64,000 nucleotides of DNA from Marivita sp. (GCF_020055635.1 NZ_JAIPUT010000021.1:1-64000), one strand, 5' to 3'. Positions 24,632 through 35,271 are shown, numbered from the stretch's first letter. Program-made: numbers and translations. The notes: generated by a model from the sequence alone, not told the origin.

Positions 24632-26374
24632 ATGAAGGATTCGCCGCTCAAGACCCCAGATGACCTGCGCAGCGCGCGCTGGTTCGCACCCGATGACCTG
24701 CGCAGTTTCGGGCACCGGTCGCGGATGATGCAACTGGGCTATGCCGAAGAGGAATTTCGCGGCAAGCCGATCATCGGCGTTCTGAACACCTGGTCCGAGA
24801 TCAACTCGTGCCACGGCCATTTTCCGGAACGCGCCAAGGAAGTGAAGCGCGGCGTTCTTCAGGCCGGTGGTTTTCCCATCGAAATGCCAGTGATGTCGGT
24901 GGACGAGCAGTTCACCAAGCCCAGTTCCATGCTCTATCGCAACATGCTGGCGATGGAGACCGAAGAGGTCATCCGGTCTCATCCGTTCGACGGCATCGTC
25001 CTGATGGGCGGTTGTGACAAGACGACACCCGCGCTGATCATGGGCGCGCTGAGCGCCGGGGTGCCCTTCATCTACCTGCCTGCCGGGCCGATGCTGCGCG
25101 GCAATTATGCCGGCAAGGTTCTGGGTTCCGGGGCCGATGCGTGGAAATACTGGGACGAGCGTCGCGCGGGCAACATCACGGCAGAGGAATGGCGCGGGGT
25201 TCAGGGCGGCATCGCGCGGAGCCATGGCGTCTGCATGACGATGGGCACGGCCTCGACGATGACTGCCATCGCGGATTCGCTCGGGCTCACCCTGCCCGGC
25301 GCGTCGTCGATCCCGGCCGTCGATGCCAACCACAGCCGGATGGCCAGCGAATGCGGCCGCCGCGTGGTGGACATGGTGTGGGAAGACCTCACACCGGAGA
25401 AGATCGTGACCGACAGCGCGGTGAAGAACGCGGCGATCGTGGCGATGGCGACCGGATGCTCGACGAACGCGGTTGTGCACCTGATCGCGATGGCCCGCCG
25501 CGCCGGTGTGTCGCTGACGCTCGACGACCTCGACGCGCTGGGGCGCGACACGCCGCTGCTCGCCAATATCCGCCCGTCCGGCAAGGATTACCTGATGGAG
25601 GATTTCTACTACGCCGGTGGCCTGCTCGCGATGGCGAAACAGCTTGAGGATCGGCTTGATACCTCGTGCATCACCGTCAACGGCAAGACCGTGGGCGAGA
25701 ACATCTCTTCCGCGCAGGTCTACAATGACGACGTGATCCGCCCGCTGTCGAACCCGGTCTACCACCAGGGATCCCTCGCCGTGTTGCGGGGCAATCTCGC
25801 GCCCTTGGGGGCCGTGATCAAACCGGCGGCCTGCGATCCCAAGTTCCACGTGCATGAAGGCCCCGCGATCGTCTTCGACAGCTACCCCGAGATGAAGAAA
25901 GCGGTGGATGACGAAACGCTCGATATCACGCCGGATCACGTGATGGTGCTGCGCAACGCCGGCCCGCAGGGCGGACCCGGATTCCCGGAATGGGGCATGT
26001 TGCCGATGCCGAAGGCGCTCTTGAAGCAGGGCCACCGTGACATGCTGCGGATCTCGGATGCGCGGATGTCCGGCACCTCCTACGGCGCCTGTGTCCTGCA
26101 TGTCGCCCCCGAAAGCTTTGTCGGCGGACCGCTGGCCCTGCTCAAGACCGGGGATATCGTACGGCTGGACCTGCCGAACCGGACGCTGGACATGCTGGTG
26201 TCCGACGAGGAACTGGAGGCGCGCCGCACCGCGTGGGTCGCTCCGGAACCGCGTTTCCAGCGCGGCTGGGGCTGGATGTTCTCCAAGCATGTCGGACAGG
26301 CCGATACCGGCTGTGATTTTGACTACCTGACCCGCGAGCATGGCCCCGCGGCAGGCGAACCGGATATCTTCTGA
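24632..26374 (+). CDS. IlvD/Edd-family sugar-acid dehydratase (pentonate dehydratase)
   Basis: A 580-residue iron-sulphur dehydratase. The three cluster Cys motifs are present: NSCHGHF, GGCDKTTP and HGVCMTMGTAST. The late active-site stretch reads RISDARMSGTSYG. The family includes L-arabinonate, D-xylonate and dihydroxy-acid dehydratases. The next genes (DapA-type dehydratase and semialdehyde dehydrogenase) point to a pentonate converted to 2-keto-3-deoxypentonate rather than to branched-chain amino acid synthesis. The ATG at 24632 has GGGAGGAAAG directly upstream; an in-frame ATG at 24590 lies inside the operator. It is the first gene of the rightward operon, under the palindromic operator. 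Confidence 0.88.
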   Translation: MKDSPLKTPDDLRSARWFAPDDLRSFGHRSRMMQLGYAEEEFRGKPIIGVLNTWSEINSCHGHFPERAKEVKRGVLQAGGFPIEMPVMSVDEQFTKPSSMLYRNMLAMETEEVIRSHPFDGIVLMGGCDKTTPALIMGALSAGVPFIYLPAGPMLRGNYAGKVLGSGADAWKYWDERRAGNITAEEWRGVQGGIARSHGVCMTMGTASTMTAIADSLGLTLPGASSIPAVDANHSRMASECGRRVVDMVWEDLTPEKIVTDSAVKNAAIVAMATGCSTNAVVHLIAMARRAGVSLTLDDLDALGRDTPLLANIRPSGKDYLMEDFYYAGGLLAMAKQLEDRLDTSCITVNGKTVGENISSAQVYNDDVIRPLSNPVYHQGSLAVLRGNLAPLGAVIKPAACDPKFHVHEGPAIVFDSYPEMKKAVDDETLDITPDHVMVLRNAGPQGGPGFPEWGMLPMPKALLKQGHRDMLRISDARMSGTSYGACVLHVAPESFVGGPLALLKTGDIVRLDLPNRTLDMLVSDEELEARRTAWVAPEPRFQRGWGWMFSKHVGQADTGCDFDYLTREHGPAAGEPDIF

Positions 26375-27273
26375 TGACACATGATCTTGATACCGCCCTG
26401 GCCGGCATTTCCGGAATTCTGGTCACACCCTACGATGACAAGGGCGACATCGCGCCGGACAAGCTGGCGCCGATCCTCGACCGGGCGCTGAGTGCCGGGG
26501 TCCACATGCCGGTCGTCAACGGCAACACGGGCGAGTTCTACGCGCTGACCACCGACGAAGCCTGCACGATGGTGCGCGAGGTGACCGCGCTGGTCGACGG
26601 GCGTGCGCCGGTGTTGGCGGGGGTCGGTCGCGGCCTGCGCGATGCCTGCCGCTTGGCCAAAGCCTCCGCCGAAGCGGGCGCAACCGCGCTCATGGTGCAC
26701 CAGCCCCCCGATCCCTTCGTCAGCCCGCGTGGTACGCTGGACTATGTCCAGGCCATCATCGACGCGAGCGGCGGAATGCCGGTGATGCTCTATCTGCGCA
26801 ACGATGCCATCGGCACGCAGGCGATCGCAGACCTGTGCGCCCTTCCGGGTGTGAAGGGCGTGAAATGGGCCACTCCGAACCCGCTGAAACTCGCCGCCGC
26901 CATCAACGCCTGCGATCCCGGCATCACCTGGGTCGGCGGGCTGGCCGAAGTATGGGCGCCGCCGCTTTACGCGGTCGGTGCGCGTGGCTTCACAAGTGGC
27001 CTGATCAACGTCTGGCCGGAACGGTCCATGGCCATCCACGCAGCCCTGAACGCCGGGGATTATCCCGAGGCCAACCGGCTGATTGCCGGGATGCGCGCGT
27101 TTGAGGACATCCGCGCCGAAGAACTGAACGGCACCAACGTGACCGGCGTCAAGGCGGCGCTCTTGGCGCAGGGGCTGGACTGCGGCCCGACGCGCCCACC
27201 CTCGGCCTGGCCCCTGACATCGGCGCAACAGCAACAGCTTGACACTTTCATGGCCGCGAACGGCCTTACCTGA
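26374..27273 (+). CDS. DapA-family keto-deoxy-pentonate dehydratase
   Basis: A 299-residue (beta/alpha)8 Schiff-base enzyme. The Gly-rich GNTGEFYALTTDE motif, the Tyr in MLYLRND and the Schiff-base Lys in GVKGVKWATPNP are visible. In non-phosphorylative pentose pathways the DapA-family member dehydrates 2-keto-3-deoxy-L-arabinonate to 2-oxoglutarate semialdehyde; an aldolase splitting the compound to pyruvate and glycolaldehyde is the alternative. The adjacent semialdehyde dehydrogenase favours the dehydratase. The start overlaps the dehydratase stop by one base. Confidence 0.82.
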   Translation: MTHDLDTALAGISGILVTPYDDKGDIAPDKLAPILDRALSAGVHMPVVNGNTGEFYALTTDEACTMVREVTALVDGRAPVLAGVGRGLRDACRLAKASAEAGATALMVHQPPDPFVSPRGTLDYVQAIIDASGGMPVMLYLRNDAIGTQAIADLCALPGVKGVKWATPNPLKLAAAINACDPGITWVGGLAEVWAPPLYAVGARGFTSGLINVWPERSMAIHAALNAGDYPEANRLIAGMRAFEDIRAEELNGTNVTGVKAALLAQGLDCGPTRPPSAWPLTSAQQQQLDTFMAANGLT

Positions 27274-27283
27274 GGACCCACAG

Positions 27284-28009
27284 ATGACGGATCATCCGCT
27301 GAAACCCGAAACCAAGGAAAAGCTCGAGCAGGTGTCGGTTGCGACCTTGGCAACAGCCCTCTTCAAGCGCGGCTTGCGCCACCAGGTCATTCAGGACGTG
27401 CGCCCGATTTCGCAAAAGGGCAAGAACATGGTCGGCCCGGCGTTCACCCTGCGCTACATGCCCGCCCGCGAAGATCGCAACCAGCTGGTGGAATTCCGCA
27501 ACCCCGAGCATCCGCAGCGCAAGGCGATCGAAGACTGCCCGCCGGGGCACGTCATGGTCATGGACAGCCGCAAATCCGCCTATGCGGCAAGTGCGGGCGA
27601 CATCCTGATCACCCGGCTGATGGTCCGCGGCGCTGCCGGCGTGGTCACCGATGGCGGATTCCGCGACGCCATGAATATCGCCAGGCTCGACATGCCCGCC
27701 TATCACAACCGCCCGTCGAGCCCGACCAATCTGACCACCAACGAAGCCATCGCCATCAATGAGCCGATTGGATGCGGAGATGCTCCGGTGTTTCCGGGCG
27801 ATATCGTCGTGGGCGACGATGACAGCATCATCATCGTTCCCGCGCATCTGGCGGACGAGGTCGCAGACGAGGCGATCGAGATGACCGCCTACGAGGATTT
27901 CGCCCTCGAGCAGGTCCAGAACGGTGCGACGATCATCGGGCTCTATCCGGCGACGAAGGAAGAAAACCTCGAAAAATTCGCCGAATGGCGCAAACAGAAC
28001 AATCGATGA
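27284..28009 (+). CDS. RraA-like / HMG-aldolase-type protein
   Basis: A 241-residue member of the RraA-like superfamily (demethylmenaquinone methyltransferase-like fold), with the core GAAGVVTDGGFRDA and GDIVVGDDDSIIIVPAHLA. Members are often labelled regulators of RNase E, but many in catabolic operons are metal-dependent aldolases or decarboxylases acting on 2-oxo acids. Here it lies 10 bases after the DapA-type gene and 14 bases before the dehydrogenase, so a catabolic or damage-control role on keto-deoxy acids is more likely than RNase control. The start at 27284 avoids overlap with the previous gene. Confidence 0.78.
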   Translation: MTDHPLKPETKEKLEQVSVATLATALFKRGLRHQVIQDVRPISQKGKNMVGPAFTLRYMPAREDRNQLVEFRNPEHPQRKAIEDCPPGHVMVMDSRKSAYAASAGDILITRLMVRGAAGVVTDGGFRDAMNIARLDMPAYHNRPSSPTNLTTNEAIAINEPIGCGDAPVFPGDIVVGDDDSIIIVPAHLADEVADEAIEMTAYEDFALEQVQNGATIIGLYPATKEENLEKFAEWRKQNNR

Positions 28010-28023
28010 AACAGGAGGCTCCC

Positions 28024-29550
28024 ATGCTCGACGAAACCACATTCACACCGCACGGCAAGCATCTGATTGCCGGCGAATGGGTCGCCGGTGAGACCACCTT
28101 CCAGAACGAACCGGCAAGCGGCCCGGCGCATGAGTTTGCCGTCGGCACGCCGGCGCTTGTCGATCAGGCCTGCCGCGCTGCGGAAGAGGCGTTCTGGACC
28201 TACGGATATTCGACCCGCCAAGAGCGTGCGGCTTTCCTGAACGCCATCGCGGATGAAATCGACGCGCGCGCCGACCAGATCACCGAGATCGGCAGCCGCG
28301 AGTCCGGTCTTCCCGAAGCCCGGCTTCAGGGCGAGCGCGGACGCACCATCGGGCAGCTGCGGCTTTTTGCGGATCATATCCTCAAGGGGGATTACCTTGA
28401 CCGCCGCCATGACGCGGCGCTGCCCGACCGGGCGCCCCTGCCCCGGCCCGACCTGAAGATGGTGCAGCGCCCCATCGGCCCGGTGGCCGTTTTCGGCGCC
28501 TCCAACTTCCCGCTGGCGTTTTCCACCGCCGGTGGCGATACCGCAAGCGCGCTGGCCGCAGGGTGCCCTGTTGTGGTCAAGGGCCACTCGGCCCACCCCG
28601 GAACTAGCGAGATCGTGGCAGAGGCCATCAAGGCCGCAATCGCGACATGCGGCGTGCACCCGGGTGCGTTCTCGCTGATCCAGGGCGGCAAGCGTGACGT
28701 GGGACAAGCGCTCGTCCAGCATCCGCTGATCAATGCAGTCGGCTTTACCGGCTCCCTCGGTGGTGGTCGCGCCCTGTTCGACCTGTGCGCGCAGCGCCCG
28801 ACGCCGATCCCGTTCTTCGGCGAGCTGGGTTCGGTCAATCCGATGTTCCTGCTGCCAGACGCAATGAAGGCGCGCGGGCAGGCCCTTGCCGAAGGCTGGG
28901 CCGGATCGCTGACCATGGGTGCCGGACAGTTCTGCACCAATCCCGGCATCGCAATTGTCATCGACGGCCCGGACGCAGATGCGTTCATCGCAGCAGCGGG
29001 CAAGGCGCTGGAGCCTGTCGAGGCCCAGACCATGCTGACGGACGGCATCGCGACCGCCTACCGTCAGGGCCGCGATCGCATCGCCAGCACCGCAGGCGTG
29101 CAGGAAGTCGTGACCTCCATGTGCGATTTGCGCAACGCGACGCCGTATCTTTATGCAACCACCGGTGACGCGTGGCTGGCAGACGAGGCTCTGGGCGAAG
29201 AAGTGTTCGGGCCGCTCGGCCTGGTCGTTCGGGTGACCGATGTTGAGCAGATGCTGGAGGTTGCGAAGTCCTTGCACGGTCAGTTGACCTGCACCCTGCA
29301 CTTGGATGCGGGCGACACCGAAACCGGTCAAAAACTGATGCCGGTTCTGGAACGCAAGGCCGGCCGCGTGCTTGCCAACGGGTTCCCGACCGGTGTCGAG
29401 GTCTGTGATAGCATGGTACACGGCGGCCCCTACCCCGCGTCGACCAATTTCGGTGCGACATCCGTGGGCACGCTTGCGATCCGGCGCTTCCTGCGCCCCG
29501 TCTGTTATCAGAACATGCCGGGCGAACTGCTGCCGGGGGACCTGAAGTAA
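28024..29550 (+). CDS. 2-oxoglutarate-semialdehyde dehydrogenase (aldehyde dehydrogenase family)
   Basis: A 508-residue NAD(P)-dependent aldehyde dehydrogenase of the type annotated as alpha-ketoglutaric semialdehyde dehydrogenase. Landmarks are VAVFGASNFPLAFSTAGGD, the Gly motif VGFTGSLGGGRALF, the catalytic Glu in FGELGSVNP and the catalytic Cys in GAGQFCTNPG. It completes the pathway by producing 2-oxoglutarate for the TCA cycle. I chose the ATG at 28024 because of the AGGAGG 6 bases upstream. It is the last gene of the rightward operon and is followed by a hairpin. Confidence 0.9.
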   Translation: MLDETTFTPHGKHLIAGEWVAGETTFQNEPASGPAHEFAVGTPALVDQACRAAEEAFWTYGYSTRQERAAFLNAIADEIDARADQITEIGSRESGLPEARLQGERGRTIGQLRLFADHILKGDYLDRRHDAALPDRAPLPRPDLKMVQRPIGPVAVFGASNFPLAFSTAGGDTASALAAGCPVVVKGHSAHPGTSEIVAEAIKAAIATCGVHPGAFSLIQGGKRDVGQALVQHPLINAVGFTGSLGGGRALFDLCAQRPTPIPFFGELGSVNPMFLLPDAMKARGQALAEGWAGSLTMGAGQFCTNPGIAIVIDGPDADAFIAAAGKALEPVEAQTMLTDGIATAYRQGRDRIASTAGVQEVVTSMCDLRNATPYLYATTGDAWLADEALGEEVFGPLGLVVRVTDVEQMLEVAKSLHGQLTCTLHLDAGDTETGQKLMPVLERKAGRVLANGFPTGVEVCDSMVHGGPYPASTNFGATSVGTLAIRRFLRPVCYQNMPGELLPGDLK

Positions 29551-29571
29551 CCGCGCAATGTCGCGGTGGCA

Positions 29572-29605
29572 CTTGATTGCTTGCAAAGTGACGCAAGCAA
29601 TCAAG
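29572..29605 (+). terminator. Hairpin after the dehydratase operon
   Basis: A perfect 13-bp stem CTTGATTGCTTGC/GCAAGCAATCAAG with an 8-base loop, 21 bases after the aldehyde dehydrogenase stop, followed by GCCTTTAT. It is the likely end of the rightward catabolic transcript. Confidence 0.75.
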
Positions 29606-29925
29606 GCCTTTATCCCCCATGATTGTTGTGTGAGGTGACTGGGCCGCTGTCACAAACTTGGCGGCCTGCCATCCACAAAGGGCGGGGCACGCTGCGCCGG
29701 AGCGTCCCCAAACCAGCTATCGCTGCACGGGCGAGACATTGTTTCGGTCGAGGCCAGGAAGATGGCAAGCCGCTGTCTTTTCGAGGGTCCAAGTCCCTAT
29801 CGGCAAAGACCACCGGTCGGATCAATCGAGGCGTGATCGCCCGGTTCCCGAAAAGCACCGACGCGCGCATCGACAGCCACCGACACCTGTCACCCGAACA
29901 CGGCGACCTGGGTCGCAGGATCGCA
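29606..29925. other. Intergenic region between convergent operons
   Basis: About 320 bases without a recognisable gene. A short GCGACC/GGTCGC hairpin near 29904-29917 lies just beyond the end of the leftward ATPase gene and might take part in its termination. Overlapping open frames here have no family resemblance. Confidence 0.4.
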
Positions 29926-30990
<1,065 letters not shown>

Positions 30991-31042
30991 GTTGTCGTCT
31001 CCCTCTCCGGACGCGCGTATCGAACTTTCCGGCTGTCGCGTC

Positions 31043-31882
31043 TCATCCCTTCACGGCCCCTGCGGTCAGCCCGCGCACCAGGTGACGTTGCAGAAGCAGC
31101 ATGACCAGGACGATGGGGAGCATGATACCGATCGCCCCCGCGGCGGAGAGCGACCACGACGAGATGTCCTCGCCACCGAAGGACGCAATGGCGACGGGCA
31201 GCGTTTTGGTATCGGTGCCGGTCAGGATCAGCGCAAAAAGAAACTCGTTGTAGGACAGCAGGAGGCTGAACAATGCCGCCACCGTCATGCCGGGCCGCGC
31301 CAGCGGCAAGATGACGATCCGGAAAGCCTGCCAGTTGGAACAGCCATCGATGGCCGCAGCCTCGTCCAGGTCGCGCGGAATCTCGAGGAAGAAGCCGTGC
31401 ATCAGCCAGATGGTGAACGGCTGATTGATCGCCACCAGCGCCAGGATCAGCAACGGATAGGTGTCGATCATGTTGAGGAACGTGCCCATCACGAAGAACG
31501 GGATCGCCAACAGCATGTGCGGAAACATGCGGATCGTGAACAGCGCGCTGAGGATCGGTCCGGCGCTGCGCCGCGGAATGCGCGAGAGTGCGTAGGCGGC
31601 AAGGCTGCCCGCCGGTACCGAAATGAAAACCGTGCCGGCGGAAATGATCAGGCTGTTCATCAGATAGAAGACGAAGTCATTCTCGGTCCAGACCTCGATG
31701 TGATACTTGAGAGTCGGCTCGAAAATGATCGTCGGAGGGATGGTGAAGGCGTCGCGGGGATCCTTGAGCGAGGTCAGTACTGCCCAGATCAGCGGCGTCA
31801 GGTTGATGAAGGTGAAGACGCACAAAGCGATGAAGATAACCCAAGTCGTTCTTCGACGGCCGGGGTAGGATTGGGCACTCAT
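31043..31882 (-). CDS. Sugar ABC transporter permease (MalG type)
   Basis: A 279-residue permease with six helices. The EAA loop reads EIPRDLDEAAAIDGCSNWQAF, where the coupling helix contacts the ATPase. The C terminus ends in the RGLTAGAVKG tail typical of CUT1 MalG-type subunits. It overlaps the MalF-type gene upstream by 4 bases and is followed 52 bases later by the ATPase gene. Confidence 0.92.
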   Translation of the reverse strand: MSAQSYPGRRRTTWVIFIALCVFTFINLTPLIWAVLTSLKDPRDAFTIPPTIIFEPTLKYHIEVWTENDFVFYLMNSLIISAGTVFISVPAGSLAAYALSRIPRRSAGPILSALFTIRMFPHMLLAIPFFVMGTFLNMIDTYPLLILALVAINQPFTIWLMHGFFLEIPRDLDEAAAIDGCSNWQAFRIVILPLARPGMTVAALFSLLLSYNEFLFALILTGTDTKTLPVAIASFGGEDISSWSLSAAGAIGIMLPIVLVMLLLQRHLVRGLTAGAVKG

Positions 31883-32754
31883 CGGTCGCCCCCGCGGTAT
31901 GCCTTGTTGAGACCGCGGTTGATTGTCAGAAGCAGCATCGCGACGACGATCAGCGTGATGACCCCCAAGGCCGAAGCCTTGCCGACTTCAAGCATGCGGA
32001 AGCCCAGCTGGTAGGTATAGATCGTGATCGTTTCGGTCGCCGTTCCCGGTCCGCCGCCCGTTAACACATAGATCAGGTCGAAAAAGCGGAAGACATCCAT
32101 CAAACGGATCGAGATGACGAAGATGATGGCGGGGATCAGCGCGGGGACGATGACGTGGCGCAGGGTGTTCCAGCTGCTGGCCCCGTCGATCTGCGCAGCC
32201 TCGAGCAGCGAAGTATCAAGCCCCTGCAGGGCTGCATAGAGCACCATCATGACCAGAGGCGTGAAGACCCAGGCATCCGCCAGGATGACGCTGACCTTGG
32301 CCCAGACCGGGTCGCCCAGCCAATCGGGCGGTTCGATGTTGAAGGTCAGAAGTGTCGCATCCACGAAGCCCCAGTTTGAGGCGAGCATCCATTTCAGGAA
32401 CAGGGCGGCCACGACCGGGGTCACGATATGCGGCAGGAACAAGAGTACGGAAAAGACCTTGGCGCTGCCGTGCAGCCGGTAAAGCGCAAGCGCCAGTGCA
32501 AAGCCGACGAGGAATTCCACCGCGACGGACCCGAAGGCGATGATGATCGTCGTCCGCATCGAATTCCACAGGCGCGCTTCAGTCAGCAGGTCGACATAAT
32601 TGCCCAGACCGATGAAGGTCCGCTCGCCCGACCCGAGGTAGTAGTCAAAGAAGCTTAGATAGACGGCGTAGCTCAACGGCCACAGCAGCACGAGAGCCAA
32701 TAGGCCGAAGCTGGGCAAGAAGAACAGCCACAAGCCGCGTTGCCAGCGTACCAT
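31879..32754 (-). CDS. Sugar ABC transporter permease (MalF type)
   Basis: A 291-residue permease with six helices and the EAA loop LDTSLLEAAQIDGASSWN. It pairs with the MalG-type subunit. I chose the ATG at 32754, which opens VRWQRGLWLFFLPSFG; an in-frame TTG at 32865 would overlap the binding-protein gene by 26 bases and add 37 residues. That longer form cannot be ruled out. Confidence 0.88.
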   Translation of the reverse strand: MVRWQRGLWLFFLPSFGLLALVLLWPLSYAVYLSFFDYYLGSGERTFIGLGNYVDLLTEARLWNSMRTTIIIAFGSVAVEFLVGFALALALYRLHGSAKVFSVLLFLPHIVTPVVAALFLKWMLASNWGFVDATLLTFNIEPPDWLGDPVWAKVSVILADAWVFTPLVMMVLYAALQGLDTSLLEAAQIDGASSWNTLRHVIVPALIPAIIFVISIRLMDVFRFFDLIYVLTGGGPGTATETITIYTYQLGFRMLEVGKASALGVITLIVVAMLLLTINRGLNKAYRGGDR

Positions 32755-32839
32755 GTCGTAATGCCCTTTCCAGAGAACCCGGATCGAGGCCCGCGATGCA
32801 GACGACGCACCGCGGGCCAGCTTGCGCAAGATCAGGGGT

Positions 32840-34087
32840 TCAGTTGTAGTAGCCGCGGCTGGCAAGCAGTTCCTCTGTCTCGGCTGCAGCCTGGTCGAGC
32901 GCCTCCTGGACCTCGGCCTCGCCGGTCACCGCGCGCAGAATGTGGCGCGTGACGATCTCGCCGACATCGTTGAAGTCGGGCATGGCCGGGAAAGCCTTGC
33001 CGCTTTCAAGCGCCGCGCGGGCCGCCGGATACCAGCGGTATTGCTGTGCCAGGTCGGCGTTTTCCAGCACGGAAAGCCGTGGCGGCATGGCGTATTTCGC
33101 ACCTTCCTGCATGCTTTCCTTGCTTGCCGCTTCTGCCATCATCTTGAACATCTCCTCCCGGTCGGCAGAGGAAAAGGCCGAGATGGCAAAGCCGTCATTG
33201 GCGACACGCGCGCCACCTCCCGGAGGGGCCACCCAGTCGATTTGACCAACCACCCGTGACTGTTCGGGATTGTCCATCGCCGCGGCGCGCGTGAACCATT
33301 GCAGGCCCATTGCCGCCAGACCCTGTTGCAGGTTTATGGTGGATTCGTCGTTTGCATGCGCCGTGAAGCCGCGTGGCGCGTATTCCGACATCTCCTTGAG
33401 CTTTGTGATCGCCTCGACACCGGCTGCATTGTTGAAGATTGGCTTCCAGTTGGCGTCGAACCAGCCATCACCGATGGCATTGATGTACCAATGCGCCTCG
33501 TTCAGGGCGGCATCCACGGGCTTCAGCGACATGATCGTGCCGGCCATGCGGGCCGAATCCAGCTGGGCCGCGAGTGCCATGTATTCTTCCATGGTCTGCG
33601 GTGGCGCGACGCCGGCATCTTCGAGGAGGTCCTTGCGATAGAAGAACAGTTCGGTGTTGGTCAGGATCGGCATCGCATAGATCTTGCCGTCAAAGCTGAC
33701 CGCGTCGATCACCGATTGTGGAAAATCGTCGAGATCATATTCATCCTGGTATTTCTCCCAGAGGTCGTCGATGGGCTCGAGCCAACCATTTGACGCAAAG
33801 CGCCGGAAGGACGAGTCGTTGAGATAAAGAACGTCAATGGCGTCGGATTCCGCCGACATCGTGATCGAGGCCAGCTCCAGTTGCTTGTCGATCGGCATCA
33901 GTTCGACGCTGACCCTGCCTTCAGGCAGCGCGTCGATCATCTGTTGGGTGTAGTATTCCAGCGCCGGTTGGCGGTGGCTGATGACGCGGATGGCATCCTG
34001 CGCCACCGCGCTGGACGCGATCGAGGAAAGAAGCAAGGCCGCGGTCGCGCCCTTCACCTTCCTGGTAACACTAAGGCGATTTGTCAT
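32840..34087 (-). CDS. Sugar ABC transporter substrate-binding protein (second importer)
   Basis: A 415-residue family 1 extracellular binding protein. It has a signal peptide (VKGATAALLLSSIASSAVAQ) and then the family fold with YLNDSSFRRFASNGWLEPID and IYAMPILTNTELFFYRKDLL. GGGAG lies just upstream of the ATG at 34087. It differs in sequence from the binding protein at 37315-38592, so the two importers probably take different sugars or oligosaccharides. About 200 bases separate it from the epimerase upstream; an internal promoter is possible there. Confidence 0.9.
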   Translation of the reverse strand: MTNRLSVTRKVKGATAALLLSSIASSAVAQDAIRVISHRQPALEYYTQQMIDALPEGRVSVELMPIDKQLELASITMSAESDAIDVLYLNDSSFRRFASNGWLEPIDDLWEKYQDEYDLDDFPQSVIDAVSFDGKIYAMPILTNTELFFYRKDLLEDAGVAPPQTMEEYMALAAQLDSARMAGTIMSLKPVDAALNEAHWYINAIGDGWFDANWKPIFNNAAGVEAITKLKEMSEYAPRGFTAHANDESTINLQQGLAAMGLQWFTRAAAMDNPEQSRVVGQIDWVAPPGGGARVANDGFAISAFSSADREEMFKMMAEAASKESMQEGAKYAMPPRLSVLENADLAQQYRWYPAARAALESGKAFPAMPDFNDVGEIVTRHILRAVTGEAEVQEALDQAAAETEELLASRGYYN

Positions 34088-34290
34088 GTCTTTCTCCCTT
34101 GGACGTTATGAGCCGAGCCTTCCTCCTGCCCGGCGGTTTCCGATCTGCTCGTCAGGTCCTCCTTGCCCGGATCACGCGGTATGTCCGCTTTGGATTGGCG
34201 CAAGAAACTTCCTTGGTCACAGGTCCCCCCTCAACTGGAGTTCAGGTTGTCGGGCACATGATTGCCCTGCATGAGCTGATATCGACGTGC

Positions 34291-35271
34291 TCAAGCGCCC
34301 TCCTTTCGGATGAACCGAAATCGGGATGTTTGGCGGAACTGCGTGCCGGGCCGCAGCGCGATCGACGGAAAATCAGCGTGGTTGGGTGCATCAGGCCAAT
34401 GCTGCGGCTCCATCGCGACTCCGGCATGCCGCCCGTAGGGCAGGCCATGATGCCCTCTGGCGGGGGCCGTGTTCAGGCGCGCGGCGTCGTACACCTGCAG
34501 CCCCGGCGCATCCGTTTCAATGATCATTGCAAGTGTATCGGTTTCGAGCCGTGCGACGGGGCGCATGCCTTTGCTATTGAGGCAGAAATTCGTGTCCAGG
34601 TCGATCATCGCGGGCAACGGGGTCGCTTGGCGCAGGTCGTAGGGCGTGCCCTCTACGGCCATGATGTCGCCGGTCGGAACGAGCGCATCATCGACTGGAA
34701 GGTAGGTGTCGGCATCGATTTGCAGCCGGTGCCCTGCCAGCCCCGTGCCGTTCAGCGACCAATATCCGTGAAACGCCGGGTTGAAGAACGTTGCGCGCTC
34801 GCTCTGCCCCGTGATGTCGATCTCAAGGGCGCCCTCGGGATCGAGCGCATATGTCACCCAAATGTCGATTGGACCAGGCAGCCCCCCCGCGCCATCGGGA
34901 ACCCCAAGTCGCAAGGTCACGCTGTGTGCTCCTCTTTCGGCGACGGTCCAGACCTGTTGCGAAAGACCGTTGAGACCACCATGCAGCGCGTTGCCGTTTT
35001 CATTCACGTCAAGCTGCAACACATCGCCATCCAATGGCGCGCGCCCCCCGGCGATCCGGTTGGCGACCGGCCCCACGATCGCACCGAAATAGCGCATTTG
35101 CGATAGGTAACTTTCGATATCCGGGCTACCGAGCGCCAAGGACGCATCGATCCCGTCGAGATGAAATCGGCACAACGTCGCGCCATAGGTCATGACAAGC
35201 GCCCGCGCGGGGCCGTTGGTGATCTCCACGCCTTGGATCTCGTTGCCGTCAGGCGTCGCGCCGAGGATCAT
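34291..35271 (-). CDS. galM: Aldose 1-epimerase
   Basis: A 326-residue galactose-mutarotase-like enzyme that interconverts alpha and beta anomers of aldoses. Family landmarks are FGAIVGPVANRIAGG, NALHGGLNGLS, FNPAFHGYWSLNG with the catalytic His, and the catalytic Glu in AMEPQHWPDAPNH. In this operon it probably supplies the anomer used by a sugar dehydrogenase or kinase acting on imported arabinose. Its ATG overlaps the stop of the truncated dehydratase by 4 bases. Confidence 0.9.
   Translation of the reverse strand: MILGATPDGNEIQGVEITNGPARALVMTYGATLCRFHLDGIDASLALGSPDIESYLSQMRYFGAIVGPVANRIAGGRAPLDGDVLQLDVNENGNALHGGLNGLSQQVWTVAERGAHSVTLRLGVPDGAGGLPGPIDIWVTYALDPEGALEIDITGQSERATFFNPAFHGYWSLNGTGLAGHRLQIDADTYLPVDDALVPTGDIMAVEGTPYDLRQATPLPAMIDLDTNFCLNSKGMRPVARLETDTLAMIIETDAPGLQVYDAARLNTAPARGHHGLPYGRHAGVAMEPQHWPDAPNHADFPSIALRPGTQFRQTSRFRFIRKEGA

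Noticed and set aside
24347-26380. Very long leftward open frame opposite the IlvD-type dehydratase
   Set aside because: It is the antisense shadow of a clear 580-residue enzyme in GC-rich DNA; its translation has no known domain. The same applies to long opposite-strand frames at 2077-2874, 10471-11739, 16313-18388, 27943-29604 and 50079-52118.
27284-28009. Label as RNase E activity regulator RraA
   Set aside because: The context is a catabolic operon and the name is a common over-annotation of the superfamily; I keep RraA-like only.
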